From NCBI RefSeq assembly GCF_000469385.1, contig NZ_KI271333.1, positions 1 through 62,355 on the forward strand: a DNA stretch of 62,355 nucleotides, in the 5' to 3' direction. Below are positions 36,424 through 44,960 of this stretch, one piece after another. Made by a program: the position numbers and the translations under genes. The stretch comes from Leptotrichia sp. oral taxon 879 str. F0557. Its GTDB lineage: Bacteria; Fusobacteriota; Fusobacteriia; Fusobacteriales; Leptotrichiaceae. Under the pieces are notes generated by a model. That model did not search any database, was not told the origin of the DNA, and saw only the letters and a program-made list of their open reading frames with translations. Positions within the stretch are counted from its first letter, which is position 1; the number at the start of each line of letters is the position of its first letter.

Positions 36424-37206
36424 ATGAAAAAAATTAAATTATTGCTAGGAGTTTTATTATTGCTGATTTTAGCCGTATCTTGTGGAAATAAAGCGAATGC
36501 TGGGAAAAAAAGGGTTATAAAAGTAGGGACAGATGGAGTTTATGCACCATTTTCGTTTAAGGATGAAAGTAACGGGAAATTGACAGGGTATGATGTTGAG
36601 GTTATTCAGGAAGTTGGAAAAAGAATAAATGCAGATATTGAATTTACAACTGTTCCTTGGGATAGTATATTTCTAGGGCTAGAGTCAAAAAGATATGACA
36701 TTATTGCCAATGAAATTGAAAAAACTAAGGAAAGAGAAGAAAAGTATATTTTTTCTGATAAATATTTAGTTTCAGCTGCTCAGATTATTGTAAAAGAGGG
36801 AGAGAATAATATAAAGACTTTAAAGGATCTGGAAGGTAAAAGAGTAATTTCAGCAGTTGGAAGCAATTATTCAAAAACTGTTGAGGAATATAATAAAACG
36901 GCTGCTAAAAAGATAGATCTTAATTATTTTGATGGCGGAATTACATTGACATTGGTAGAAATAGCACAAGGAAAAGCGGATGCAACATTGAGCGACAGAC
37001 TTGTGGTAAGTTACTATAAAAAACAGCAAGGAGATAAAGTTCAGCTGGTAGGGGAGCCTTTGAGTACAACTCCGACATTTTTCTTATTTAGAAAAGATAG
37101 CGAAGAATTAAGAAATGAAGTGAACAAAGTACTTGCTGAAATGAGGGCTGACGGAACGCTTGCTAAAATATCAGAAAAATGGTTTGGCGGAGATTATACG
37201 AAATAA
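36424..37206 (+). CDS. Polar amino-acid ABC transporter substrate-binding lipoprotein
   Basis: This 260-residue lipoprotein has a signal ending LAVSC and an SBP family 3 domain. VGTDGVYAPFSFKDE, GYDVEVIQEVGKRINADIEF, DSIFLGLESKRYDIIANEI and the C-terminal KISEKWFGGDYTK are typical of cystine, glutamine or other polar amino-acid binders. It delivers substrate to the permease and ATPase encoded next (gaps of 21 and 1 bases). The leader upstream may control it in response to amino-acid supply, which is inferred. Confidence 0.93.
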   Translation: MKKIKLLLGVLLLLILAVSCGNKANAGKKRVIKVGTDGVYAPFSFKDESNGKLTGYDVEVIQEVGKRINADIEFTTVPWDSIFLGLESKRYDIIANEIEKTKEREEKYIFSDKYLVSAAQIIVKEGENNIKTLKDLEGKRVISAVGSNYSKTVEEYNKTAAKKIDLNYFDGGITLTLVEIAQGKADATLSDRLVVSYYKKQQGDKVQLVGEPLSTTPTFFLFRKDSEELRNEVNKVLAEMRADGTLAKISEKWFGGDYTK

Positions 37207-37227
37207 TTTATAAACAGGAGAAAAGTA

Positions 37228-37941
37228 ATGAATAATAATGTACCTTTTTTAAACTGGGGATTTATGGTAAGAGCGATTCCAGAAATACTGAAAGCATTGC
37301 CAATGACTTTGAATATTGCGATTGTTACGATGATATTTTCGCTGATACTTAGTTTTTTTATTGCACTTGTGAGAATAAATAAAATTCCTGTGCTGACAAG
37401 GCTTGCTACAATTTATGTGTCCTTTATAAGAGGGACACCTCTTTTAGTTCAGATTTACCTTGCCTATTATGGATTGCCTAAAATATTAGATTATATACAT
37501 TTAAAGTATGGATTTAATATAGATGTGAATAATATTCCTGCTATTATCTTTGTTTACGTAGCATTTATTTTAAATGTATCGGGTTATCTGTCAGAAACAT
37601 TCAGGGCGGCAATTCAGTCGGTGGATAAAGGGCAAGTTGAAGCTGCATTGTCTATTGGAATGACAAAATGGCAGGCAATGAAAAGAATTGTACTTCCGCA
37701 GGCGATTATAATAACTTTTCCTAATTTTGGAAATACTTTTATAAGTTTGATAAAGGATTCCTCACTTGCTTTTTCAGTTTCAATTGTGGAAATGATTGGA
37801 AAGGCAAAAATAATTTCAGCTTCAGGACTGGATATTTTTGAAGCATATATCGTAGTTTCAGGAATTTACTGGGTTGTTTGTATAATTGTGGAAAAAGTAA
37901 TGGGAATTGTGGAAAAGAAATTGAGAGTAGGTGGACTGTAA
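37228..37941 (+). CDS. Polar amino-acid ABC transporter permease
   Basis: This 237-residue HisM/GlnP-type permease has an N-terminal membrane region ILKALPMTLNIAIVTMIFSL. The RGTPLLVQIYLAYYGLP block is the diagnostic amino-acid permease motif. The coupling loop EAALSIGMTKWQAMKRIVLPQA (about 143-164) interacts with the ATPase. About five transmembrane helices are visible. It likely works as a homodimer, because only one permease is encoded in this operon. Confidence 0.94.
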   Translation: MNNNVPFLNWGFMVRAIPEILKALPMTLNIAIVTMIFSLILSFFIALVRINKIPVLTRLATIYVSFIRGTPLLVQIYLAYYGLPKILDYIHLKYGFNIDVNNIPAIIFVYVAFILNVSGYLSETFRAAIQSVDKGQVEAALSIGMTKWQAMKRIVLPQAIIITFPNFGNTFISLIKDSSLAFSVSIVEMIGKAKIISASGLDIFEAYIVVSGIYWVVCIIVEKVMGIVEKKLRVGGL

Positions 37942-37942
37942 A

Positions 37943-38701
37943 ATGATAAAGGTTGAAAATCTAAAACTGTCTTTTGGAAAAAATGAAGTTTTGAAAGGAA
38001 TAAACTTTAAAATAGAAAAAGGACAGGTAATAAGCATTATAGGACCGAGTGGATCGGGAAAATCAACATTTTTACGAAGTCTTAATTTTCTTGAAACAGC
38101 TTCATCGGGAACAATAACTTTTGGAAACGAAACATTTGACTTGAGTAAAATAAATAAAAAAGATATAAACAGGCTTAGAAAAAATACGACAATGGTTTTT
38201 CAGAATTATAATTTATTCAAAAATAAAACTGCTTTGGAAAATGTAATTGAAGGTCTTTTGATTGTAAAAAAAATGAATAAGAACGAAGCAACAGAAATTG
38301 GATTGAAAATGCTTGAAAAAGTAGGGTTAAAAGATAAAGCCGAATTTTACCCAAATCAGCTTTCTGGAGGGCAGCAGCAAAGAGTGGGGATTGCAAGGGC
38401 GGTTGCGATGAGTCCAGAGGTAATTTTGCTTGATGAACCAACTTCGGCACTTGATCCTGAACTTATTGGAGAAGTTCTGAAAGTTATAAAAGATATGGTA
38501 AAAGAAAATATGACAATGATAATCGTTACCCATGAAATGCAATTTGCAAGGGAAGTTTCTGATTATATTGTATTTATGGATGGTGGAACAATCGTAACAG
38601 AAGGGAAGCCAGAAGAAATTTTTATTAATTCGAAAAATCAACGGTTACAAAATTTTCTGAAAAGGTATTCTGAAAGTGAAACTGAGATTTATTCAATATA
38701 G
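37943..38701 (+). CDS. Polar amino-acid ABC transporter ATP-binding protein
   Basis: This 252-residue ATPase starts at ATG 37943, one base after the permease stop; a GTG at 37931 lies inside the permease. Walker A is GPSGSGKST, the Q-loop is VFQNYNLFKNKTALENV, the signature is LSGGQQQRVGIARA, Walker B is VILLDEPTSALDPEL and the switch His is in VTHEMQFA. It powers the permease immediately upstream. A strong terminator closes the operon. Confidence 0.95.
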   Translation: MIKVENLKLSFGKNEVLKGINFKIEKGQVISIIGPSGSGKSTFLRSLNFLETASSGTITFGNETFDLSKINKKDINRLRKNTTMVFQNYNLFKNKTALENVIEGLLIVKKMNKNEATEIGLKMLEKVGLKDKAEFYPNQLSGGQQQRVGIARAVAMSPEVILLDEPTSALDPELIGEVLKVIKDMVKENMTMIIVTHEMQFAREVSDYIVFMDGGTIVTEGKPEEIFINSKNQRLQNFLKRYSESETEIYSI

Positions 38702-38749
38702 AAAGTAAAAAAATTTTTAAAAAACATCAAAAAATAGTAACAAAAAAAA

Positions 38750-38781
38750 TCTCTAAATAAAAATATTTGGAGTTTTTTTTT
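38750..38781 (+). terminator. Terminator of amino-acid ABC operon 1
   Basis: CTCTAAATA pairs with TATTTGGAG (one G-T pair) and runs into nine Ts. Confidence 0.88.
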
Positions 38782-38789
38782 CACATGTA

Positions 38790-39340
38790 TAATGGACATG
38801 AGCTTTCGCTCTACATTTGTAATAACTGATTTATTTAGCTAATATCAGCCTAAGTCTGAGCATAAAGGAGCTACCTTTATACTTCTTAAACTCTATCAAA
38901 TGATAGTTAAGATATACTGGAATTTCACCAATAACAACAACAAAGCATTCAGAATTTGGTATTCATAATTTAATCTGGTGGATTTTTGCCGTTGTAACTT
39001 TAACAATCAATTATAGTGACTTATTCAGTTCACATCAACCACCTAACAGATTTTGATTATTCCTTATAGTTTCTTGAGCTATCACCCTCAAGTCTTTTAA
39101 GGTTATTTTCCACAGGAACGTCTATTGAATCTGCCTAATCCAATTAAAGTGCTTTAATCTTCTATCATTACAAATATGCTTATAACTTAATCTTGTGAAT
39201 GTATACACTCGTTGATTAATGTCGCCACTTTATCAAAAGCCTACATATTCAGTATCCCAAATAATTCAACTCATTTTCCGCTATAACCTCAGCAACTATG
39301 CTCTTAGTTTCTTCACTGAGTTATGTCATAAATAAATTAT
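38790..39340 (-). mobile_element. Degraded mobile-element remnant, possibly IS200/IS605 TnpB end
   Basis: This gap of about 550 bases is less AT-rich in places than true spacers and shows broken coding on the minus strand. The best piece reads ADSIDVPVENNLKRLEGDSS, then RNYKE, a stop and SKSVRWLM. It resembles the C-terminal end of TnpB proteins, which is where a right end with hairpins would follow. Hairpins AAAGG/CCTTT (near 38865) and a GAGC-GAAA-GCTC tetraloop hairpin (near 38810) lie beyond it, as expected for such an end. No intact domain was found, and the family call is tentative. Confidence 0.4.
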
Positions 39341-39440
39341 ACCTTATAAAACTATTGTTTTCAAATATTATATTTTAAATTTTAAAAAAATTTTTTATAG
39401 TTTTTTAAATAAAAAATATATGTATATACAAAAATAATTC

Positions 39441-39469
39441 TTTACAAATAAAATTTTTTATAGTATAAT
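39441..39469 (+). promoter_or_regulatory. Promoter of amino-acid ABC operon 2
   Basis: TTTACA and TATAAT are 17 bases apart within a stretch nearly identical to the promoter at 36153. Here no terminator intervenes before the gene at 39541. Confidence 0.65.
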
Positions 39470-39540
39470 ATTTTTACATACAAATATAAGAGGTAAAAAA
39501 ATAGAATATATAATAACATTCTTAGAAAGGAAATACAAAA

Positions 39541-40200
39541 ATGGACTTTAATTTTATAATAGAAAATATTCCTAAATATTTAGAAGCAATGAAATTGACT
39601 GTGATTATAGGAATTTTTGGAATTATATTTTCAATATTGATTGGAATAGTTTGTGCATTGGTGCTTTATTATAGAGTTCCAGCTGTTAGGCAGATTGTGG
39701 GAATTTATATTGAGCTTTCGAGAAATACTCCACTTGTAATACAGTTATTCTTTCTGTATTTTGGGCTTCCCAAAATTGGAATTACATTTAATTCGCATAT
39801 TTGTGCTGTGATTGGATTATCTTTTCTTGGCGGAAGTTACATGTGTGAGGCATTTCGAAGCGGATTGGAGTCGGTTACAAAAGGGCAACGGGAATCTGGA
39901 TTAAGTATTGGGCTTACAGAATCACAGCTTATAACTAACGTGATATTGCCACAGGCATTTACAGTTTCATTTCCCGCGATAGCGGCAAATATAATATTTC
40001 TTTTGAAAGAAACTTCAGTAATAGGGATTTTGGCTTTAATGGAACTGATGTATCTGACACGGGATTTGATAGGGCTTTATTATAAAACGAATGAAAGTCT
40101 GTTTATGCTTGTTGCAGCATATTTGATTATTATTTTACCAGTTTCGTTTATTTTAACAGTAATTGAAAGGAGAATAAGATATGCAACTGTCGGGAATTGA
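39541..40200 (+). CDS. Amino-acid ABC transporter permease (subunit 1)
   Basis: This 219-residue permease of the HisQ/GlnP type has an N-terminal helix IPKYLEAMKLTVIIGIFGII. SRNTPLVIQLFFLYFGLPKIG is the family mark, and the coupling loop is QRESGLSIGLTESQLITNVI. Five helices are visible. It overlaps the next permease gene by 20 bases, which couples their translation, and together they would form a heterodimeric pore. Confidence 0.93.
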   Translation: MDFNFIIENIPKYLEAMKLTVIIGIFGIIFSILIGIVCALVLYYRVPAVRQIVGIYIELSRNTPLVIQLFFLYFGLPKIGITFNSHICAVIGLSFLGGSYMCEAFRSGLESVTKGQRESGLSIGLTESQLITNVILPQAFTVSFPAIAANIIFLLKETSVIGILALMELMYLTRDLIGLYYKTNESLFMLVAAYLIIILPVSFILTVIERRIRYATVGN

Positions 40201-40858
40201 TGTTATTTTTAAAGGAGTCAATTTGCAAAGGCTTATGGGTGGGCTTATTGTAACGGGACAAATTGCTCTTGTTTCCATAGTATTTTCAATATTGTTCGGA
40301 TTAATTCTAGGAATAGTTATGACTTCAAAAAATAAGATTATTTATGGAATATTGAAGTTTTATCTGGAAAGTATGAGAATCATTCCCTTGCTTGTGTGGC
40401 TGTTCATAATTTATTTTGGAGTTGCAAAAGGCTTTGATTTGCATATTGATTCAGAAACTACGACAATAATAGTGTTTGTGATATGGGGAACAGCTGAAAT
40501 GATGGATATTGTGAGGGGAGCTATTATTTCTCTTCCAAAAATTCAAGGGGAAAGTGCAAAGGCTTTGGGGCTTGATACAATTCAGGTTTATAGATATGTG
40601 CTGCTTCCGCAGGCAGTAAGAAGAATTGCACCTGCAGCGGTAAACCTTATAACAAGAATGATTAAGACAACTTCACTTGCGATTTTTATAGAAGTTGCAG
40701 AAGTTCTAAAAATAGGACGGCAAATTATAGAGTTTTCAAGCAGGAAAAATCCGATGGCACCATTTTGGGTGTATCTGTTCATATTTTTTCTATATTTCAT
40801 AATTTGTTATCCAATTACATTATTATCAAAAAAAATGGAGAAAAAATGGGCTGTTTAA
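40181..40858 (+). CDS. Amino-acid ABC transporter permease (subunit 2)
   Basis: This 225-residue permease starts at ATG 40181 behind AAAGGAGAATAAG, inside the end of the previous gene. ESMRIIPLLVWLFIIYFGVAK and the coupling loop GESAKALGLDTIQVYRYVLL mark the family. It is the partner of the permease just upstream. It is followed by a gene for the matching ATPase after 27 bases. Confidence 0.93.
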   Translation: MQLSGIDVIFKGVNLQRLMGGLIVTGQIALVSIVFSILFGLILGIVMTSKNKIIYGILKFYLESMRIIPLLVWLFIIYFGVAKGFDLHIDSETTTIIVFVIWGTAEMMDIVRGAIISLPKIQGESAKALGLDTIQVYRYVLLPQAVRRIAPAAVNLITRMIKTTSLAIFIEVAEVLKIGRQIIEFSSRKNPMAPFWVYLFIFFLYFIICYPITLLSKKMEKKWAV

Positions 40859-40885
40859 AAAATAAAGGAAACGGAGGTAAGCAAA

Positions 40886-41668
40886 ATGGCAGATTCAGAA
40901 GTTTTATTGGAACTTTCTGATATAAAAAAAGAATATAAAAAAGGCATACCCGCACTAAAAGGAGTTTCACTTTCAGTAAATAAAAGCGAGGTTGTAGTAA
41001 TACTAGGGCCTTCTGGATGTGGAAAAAGTACACTTTTAAGGTGTGTAAACGGACTTGAAGAAATTCAGTCTGGAGAAATAAAATTACAAGGAAATGTTAT
41101 TAATAAAGATAAGACAAAATGGCATTTAATACGCCAGAGAATAGGAATGGTTTTTCAAAGTTACGAATTATTTGACCATATGACAGTTATGCAAAATCTT
41201 CTGTTAGGACCACTTAAAGTACAGAAGAGGGATAAAAAGGAAGTTACAGAACAAGCAGAAAAATTGCTCGAAAGAGTAGGGCTTCTGGATAAAAAGAACT
41301 CATATCCAAGAGAACTGTCAGGAGGACAAAAACAAAGAATAGCAATTATAAGATCACTATGTATGAATCCAGAAATAATGCTGTTTGATGAGGTTACAGC
41401 GGCACTTGATCCTGAAATGGTAAGAGAAGTGCTGGATGTAATGCTGGAACTGGCAAAGGAAGGAATGACAATGATAATCGTTACTCATGAAATGGAATTT
41501 GCTAAAGCAGTTGCGGATAGGATAGTATTTATGGATTCTGGAGAAATCGTTGAAACAAATTATCCGCTGGAATTTTTTAGAAATCCAAAAACTGAAAGAG
41601 CTAAGAAGTTCTTAAATATATTTAATTTTGAAAAGAAAGATAAGGTGGAATCAGCTTTGTTGATATAA
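40886..41668 (+). CDS. Amino-acid ABC transporter ATP-binding protein
   Basis: This 260-residue ATPase has Walker [10 protein letters not shown], the Q-loop [16 protein letters not shown], the signature [14 protein letters not shown], Walker [16 protein letters not shown] and the switch His in [12 protein letters not shown]. It ends in a longer tail ([17 protein letters not shown]). It serves the two permeases encoded before it. The cognate binding protein is probably the last gene of this cluster, at 44010. Confidence 0.94.
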   Translation: MADSEVLLELSDIKKEYKKGIPALKGVSLSVNKSEVVVILGPSGCGKSTLLRCVNGLEEIQSGEIKLQGNVINKDKTKWHLIRQRIGMVFQSYELFDHMTVMQNLLLGPLKVQKRDKKEVTEQAEKLLERVGLLDKKNSYPRELSGGQKQRIAIIRSLCMNPEIMLFDEVTAALDPEMVREVLDVMLELAKEGMTMIIVTHEMEFAKAVADRIVFMDSGEIVETNYPLEFFRNPKTERAKKFLNIFNFEKKDKVESALLI

Positions 41669-41726
41669 ATAAAAAATTTAGTAAAACAATTTAGTGAATG
41701 CTAATTGTTGAAGGGAGAATAAAAGT

Positions 41727-42992
41727 ATGAAAAAATTATTAGGATTTAGAAAATTGAATTTATTGGCACAGATATTGATTGGTGCGTTATTAGGAATTTT
41801 GGTTGGACAATTATTTCCGTCGTTTGCTAAAGAGTTAAAAATACTGGGAGTGCTGTTTACAAGTTTAGTTCAGATGGTTATTGTACCGCTTGTATTTCCG
41901 TTAGTTGTTCTGTCAATAGTTACAATGAAAAATACTAAAAAGTTTGGAAATCTTGCATTCAAGACATTTTTACACTTTTTCTCAATTACAACGTTAGTAA
42001 TCACGCTTAGCCTTATTTTAGGGAAAGTAACAGGAATTGGTGCAAATATAAAAGCTGGAAGCATTTCCACAGAAGCTATTAAAGATGTTGCTTCTAATAT
42101 TAATTTGAGCGATTTTTTAACATCAATTGTCCCTAAAAATGTATTTACAGCATTTGCAGATGGAAATCTTTTACCAGTTATATTTTTTGCAGTATTTTTG
42201 GGAATTGCCTTAATTGCTGTTGGAGATGACAATAAACCTGTTATAACATTCTTTGAATCTTGGATAAAGGCTATGTATAAGATTGTAGATTATGCCATTG
42301 CATTTGCACCTGTGGGAGTGTTTGGGCTGATTGCAAGCAATGTGGCGAAAACTGGACTTGGAGATTTGTATTTGTTAGGACAGTTTGTACTACTTCTTTA
42401 TGTTGGATACTTGGCAGCTCTATTAGTTGTATTTCCGATTATTGCATACATATTCAAAGTTCCTTATTTAAAATTATTATCAAATATTAAGGATTTGGTA
42501 CTAATAGCTTTTACAACAGGAGGTTCTGCAGTAGTTTTACCTACACTTCTTGAGCGTAGTGAAGAAAATGGAATATCTGAATCAGTTTCAGCTTTTGCTA
42601 CACCGCTTGGATATTCATTCAATCTTATTGGAGCCTGCATTTATATAAGTTTATCGGTAACATTTATAACAAACTTGTACTCAACTCCGCTTACATGGGG
42701 ACAATTAATACCGTTAATATTATTTTTGACAATAATTACAAAAGGAATTGCAGCAGTCCCATCTGGAGCATTAGTTGTACTGCTTGCGACTGCAACACAG
42801 CTTAATTTACCTGCAGAGGGTATTGCCCTGATTGTATCAGTTGACTTTTTGGCAAATGCTGGACGTACAGCGGTAAATGTAGTTGGAAACACGCTTGTTC
42901 CTGCAATTATTGAAAAAACTGCAGAATATGAAGTTGTGGAAACAGAGGAAGTATATGCTGGGCTTCGAGAAAATGCAGCTGTAGCTGAATAA
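41727..42992 (+). CDS. Dicarboxylate/amino-acid:cation symporter (DAACS family)
   Basis: This 421-residue secondary transporter of the GltP/SstT type has about eight helices and two re-entrant loops. Serine-rich FTTGGSAVVLPTL (about 258-270) is HP1, and GIAAVPSGALVVLL with VDFLANAGRTAVNVVGN near 385-400 covers HP2 and helix 8. These contain the substrate-binding Asp and Arg/Asn positions. It imports an anionic amino acid or dicarboxylate with Na+ or H+. It is embedded between ABC-transporter genes and an ATP-grasp gene. Confidence 0.92.
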   Translation: MKKLLGFRKLNLLAQILIGALLGILVGQLFPSFAKELKILGVLFTSLVQMVIVPLVFPLVVLSIVTMKNTKKFGNLAFKTFLHFFSITTLVITLSLILGKVTGIGANIKAGSISTEAIKDVASNINLSDFLTSIVPKNVFTAFADGNLLPVIFFAVFLGIALIAVGDDNKPVITFFESWIKAMYKIVDYAIAFAPVGVFGLIASNVAKTGLGDLYLLGQFVLLLYVGYLAALLVVFPIIAYIFKVPYLKLLSNIKDLVLIAFTTGGSAVVLPTLLERSEENGISESVSAFATPLGYSFNLIGACIYISLSVTFITNLYSTPLTWGQLIPLILFLTIITKGIAAVPSGALVVLLATATQLNLPAEGIALIVSVDFLANAGRTAVNVVGNTLVPAIIEKTAEYEVVETEEVYAGLRENAAVAE

Positions 42993-43024
42993 ACTTTAAA
43001 AATAAAAATAGAAAGGATGAAAAT

Positions 43025-43972
43025 ATGTCAAAAGTATATATAATTCATGAAAATATGGATTGGACAAGACATCTAACTGCAAGGCTGGATGAATTGTCAG
43101 TTCCTTATAAAGAACTGGATTTATCAGAAGGAATATTAAATATAGGAAAAGAACCTGAAAAAGGCGTGTATTATAATAGAATGAGCGCTTCTTCACACAC
43201 AAGAGGGCATAGATATGCACCAGAATTAACGGAGCAAGTCTTAACATGGCTGGAAAACAAAGGAACAGAAGCAGTTCGTGTAATTAATGGGACATCTGCT
43301 ATAAATCTTGAAGTGAGTAAATTGAAACAATACATCTTACTGCAAAAGACAGGGATAAATACTCCAAAAACATTGGGAGCTGTGGGAAAAGATCAAATTT
43401 TAAATGCTGCAAAGGAACTTGACACATATCCTTTTATCATAAAGCACAACAGAGCTGGAAAAGGTCTTGGGGTAAGACTTATAAGAAGTTATGAAGAACT
43501 TGGCAATTATGTAAATGGAAATGATTTTGAAGATTCTGTTGATGGAATAAGTTTGATTCAGGAATATGTGAAGCCTGTGGATGGACATATCATAAGAGCT
43601 GAATTTATAGGTGGAAAATATCTCTATGCCGTAAAAGTTGACTCAAGCGATGGATTTGAACTATGTCCAGCAGATTCGTGCCAGATAAATGATAAATTCT
43701 GTCCTGTAGGAGAAGAAGCGGCAGAAAAATCAAAATTTAGAATTATTGAAAGATTGCCAGAAAATCAAATTGAAAAATATGAAAAATTTTTGAAAGAAAA
43801 CCACATAGATGTGGCGGCAATAGAGTTTATCATAAATGAAAACAACGAAGTTTTTGTTTATGACATAAATACAAATACCAACTACAATGCCGACGCTGAA
43901 AAAATAGCTGGAAAATATGCTATGTTGGAACTAGCTAAATATTTAAAAAATGAATTGGAAAAATTAGGATAA
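43025..43972 (+). CDS. RimK-like ATP-grasp ligase
   Basis: This 315-residue protein has an ATP-grasp core. FIIKHNRAGKGLGVRLI (about 138-155) is the ATP-binding Lys and Gly-rich loop, SLIQEYVKP is the hinge, and EVFVYDINTNTNYNAD (about 278-293) carries the metal-binding acidic and Asn residues. An N-terminal preATP-grasp region has YYNRMSASSHTRGH. Relatives join a carboxylate to an amine, for example adding glutamate to proteins or peptides, or making dipeptides. Its position inside an amino-acid uptake operon suggests it uses an imported amino acid. The actual substrates cannot be read from sequence. Confidence 0.85.
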   Translation: MSKVYIIHENMDWTRHLTARLDELSVPYKELDLSEGILNIGKEPEKGVYYNRMSASSHTRGHRYAPELTEQVLTWLENKGTEAVRVINGTSAINLEVSKLKQYILLQKTGINTPKTLGAVGKDQILNAAKELDTYPFIIKHNRAGKGLGVRLIRSYEELGNYVNGNDFEDSVDGISLIQEYVKPVDGHIIRAEFIGGKYLYAVKVDSSDGFELCPADSCQINDKFCPVGEEAAEKSKFRIIERLPENQIEKYEKFLKENHIDVAAIEFIINENNEVFVYDINTNTNYNADAEKIAGKYAMLELAKYLKNELEKLG

Positions 43973-44009
43973 GAAATTACAAAAATATTAAATAAACTTG
44001 GAGGTAATT

Positions 44010-44858
44010 ATGAAAAAGAATTTTGAAAGGTTTGTAAAAATTATTGCAATCTTAGTTTTAGGAGTATTTGCAATAAGCTGTGGAAAAGGTGGAAAAGGAA
44101 GCGCTGAACCAGGATCAATTGAGGCAATAAAAAAAGCAGGAAAAATAAGAATAGGAGTATTCGGAGATAAGCCGCCATTTGGATTTGTTGATGAAAATGG
44201 GAAAAATCAAGGATATGATATTTATTTGGCAAAAAGACTTGCTAAAGATTTATTAGGCGACGAAAATAAAATAGAATTTATCACATTAGAAGCTGCAAAC
44301 AGAGTGGAATATTTATTATCAAATAAAGTTGATATTATTCTAGCAAACTTTACAGTAACAGACGAAAGAAAACAAAAAGTTGATTTTGCAAAACCTTATA
44401 TGAAAGTGTCGCTAGGAATTGTTTCACCAGAAGGTGCTCCAATAAAAGATGTGAAGGAGCTGAAAGGTAAAAAATTAATAGTTAACAAAGGAACAACAGC
44501 AGAAATTTACTTTACAAAAAATCATCCAGATATAGAATTATTGAAATATGACCAAAACACAGAAACATTTAACGCATTATTAGATAAAAGGGGAGCTGCA
44601 CTTGCACACGATAATACTCTAGTATTTGCATGGGCAACAGAAAATCCAGGATTTGTTGTGGATATTAAACAGTTAGGGGAACAGGACTACATTGCTCCAG
44701 CTGTAAGAAAAGGGAACAAAGGACTGTTAGACTGGCTAAATACTGAAATAGATGCTCTTACTAAGGAAGGATTCTTTGAAAAAGCATATAAAGCAACTCT
44801 TGAGCCTGTTTACGGAAATAAAGTTGATCCAAAAACAGTGATTATCGAAAATAAATAG
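44010..44858 (+). CDS. Amino-acid ABC transporter substrate-binding lipoprotein
   Basis: This 282-residue lipoprotein starts at ATG 44010 behind GGAGGT, since a TTG at 43998 precedes that site. The lipobox is GVFAISC. The SBP family 3 domain has IRIGVFGDKPPFGFVDENG, GYDIYLAKRLAKDL, NKVDIILANFTVTDERKQKV and LIVNKGTTAEIYF. The variant FTVTDERKQKVDFAKPY is common in glutamate/aspartate binders such as PEB1-like proteins. It closes the operon that began at 39541. Specificity is inferred. Confidence 0.92.
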   Translation: MKKNFERFVKIIAILVLGVFAISCGKGGKGSAEPGSIEAIKKAGKIRIGVFGDKPPFGFVDENGKNQGYDIYLAKRLAKDLLGDENKIEFITLEAANRVEYLLSNKVDIILANFTVTDERKQKVDFAKPYMKVSLGIVSPEGAPIKDVKELKGKKLIVNKGTTAEIYFTKNHPDIELLKYDQNTETFNALLDKRGAALAHDNTLVFAWATENPGFVVDIKQLGEQDYIAPAVRKGNKGLLDWLNTEIDALTKEGFFEKAYKATLEPVYGNKVDPKTVIIENK

Positions 44859-44894
44859 ACTAATTAAATAATAAATTTATAAAAATAAAAAAGT

Positions 44895-44928
44895 AAACTG
44901 CTTCAGAATATTGAGGCAGTTTTATTTA
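44895..44928. terminator. Terminator between ABC operon 2 and the ltrA-like gene
   Basis: AAACTGC-TTCA pairs with TGA-GGCAGTTT and has Ts on the plus strand. On the minus strand the same stem is followed by a TACTTTTTTATTT stretch, so it may serve both convergent units. Confidence 0.75.
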
Positions 44929-44960
44929 TGTTATAAAATTTCATTTACTGCAATTATGCT

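Noticed and set aside
38790-39340. Known riboswitch or T-box in the long gap before ABC operon 2
   Set aside because: No T-box consensus or recognised riboswitch core could be found, the promoter of the operon lies downstream at 39441, and broken coding sequence on the minus strand explains the composition better.
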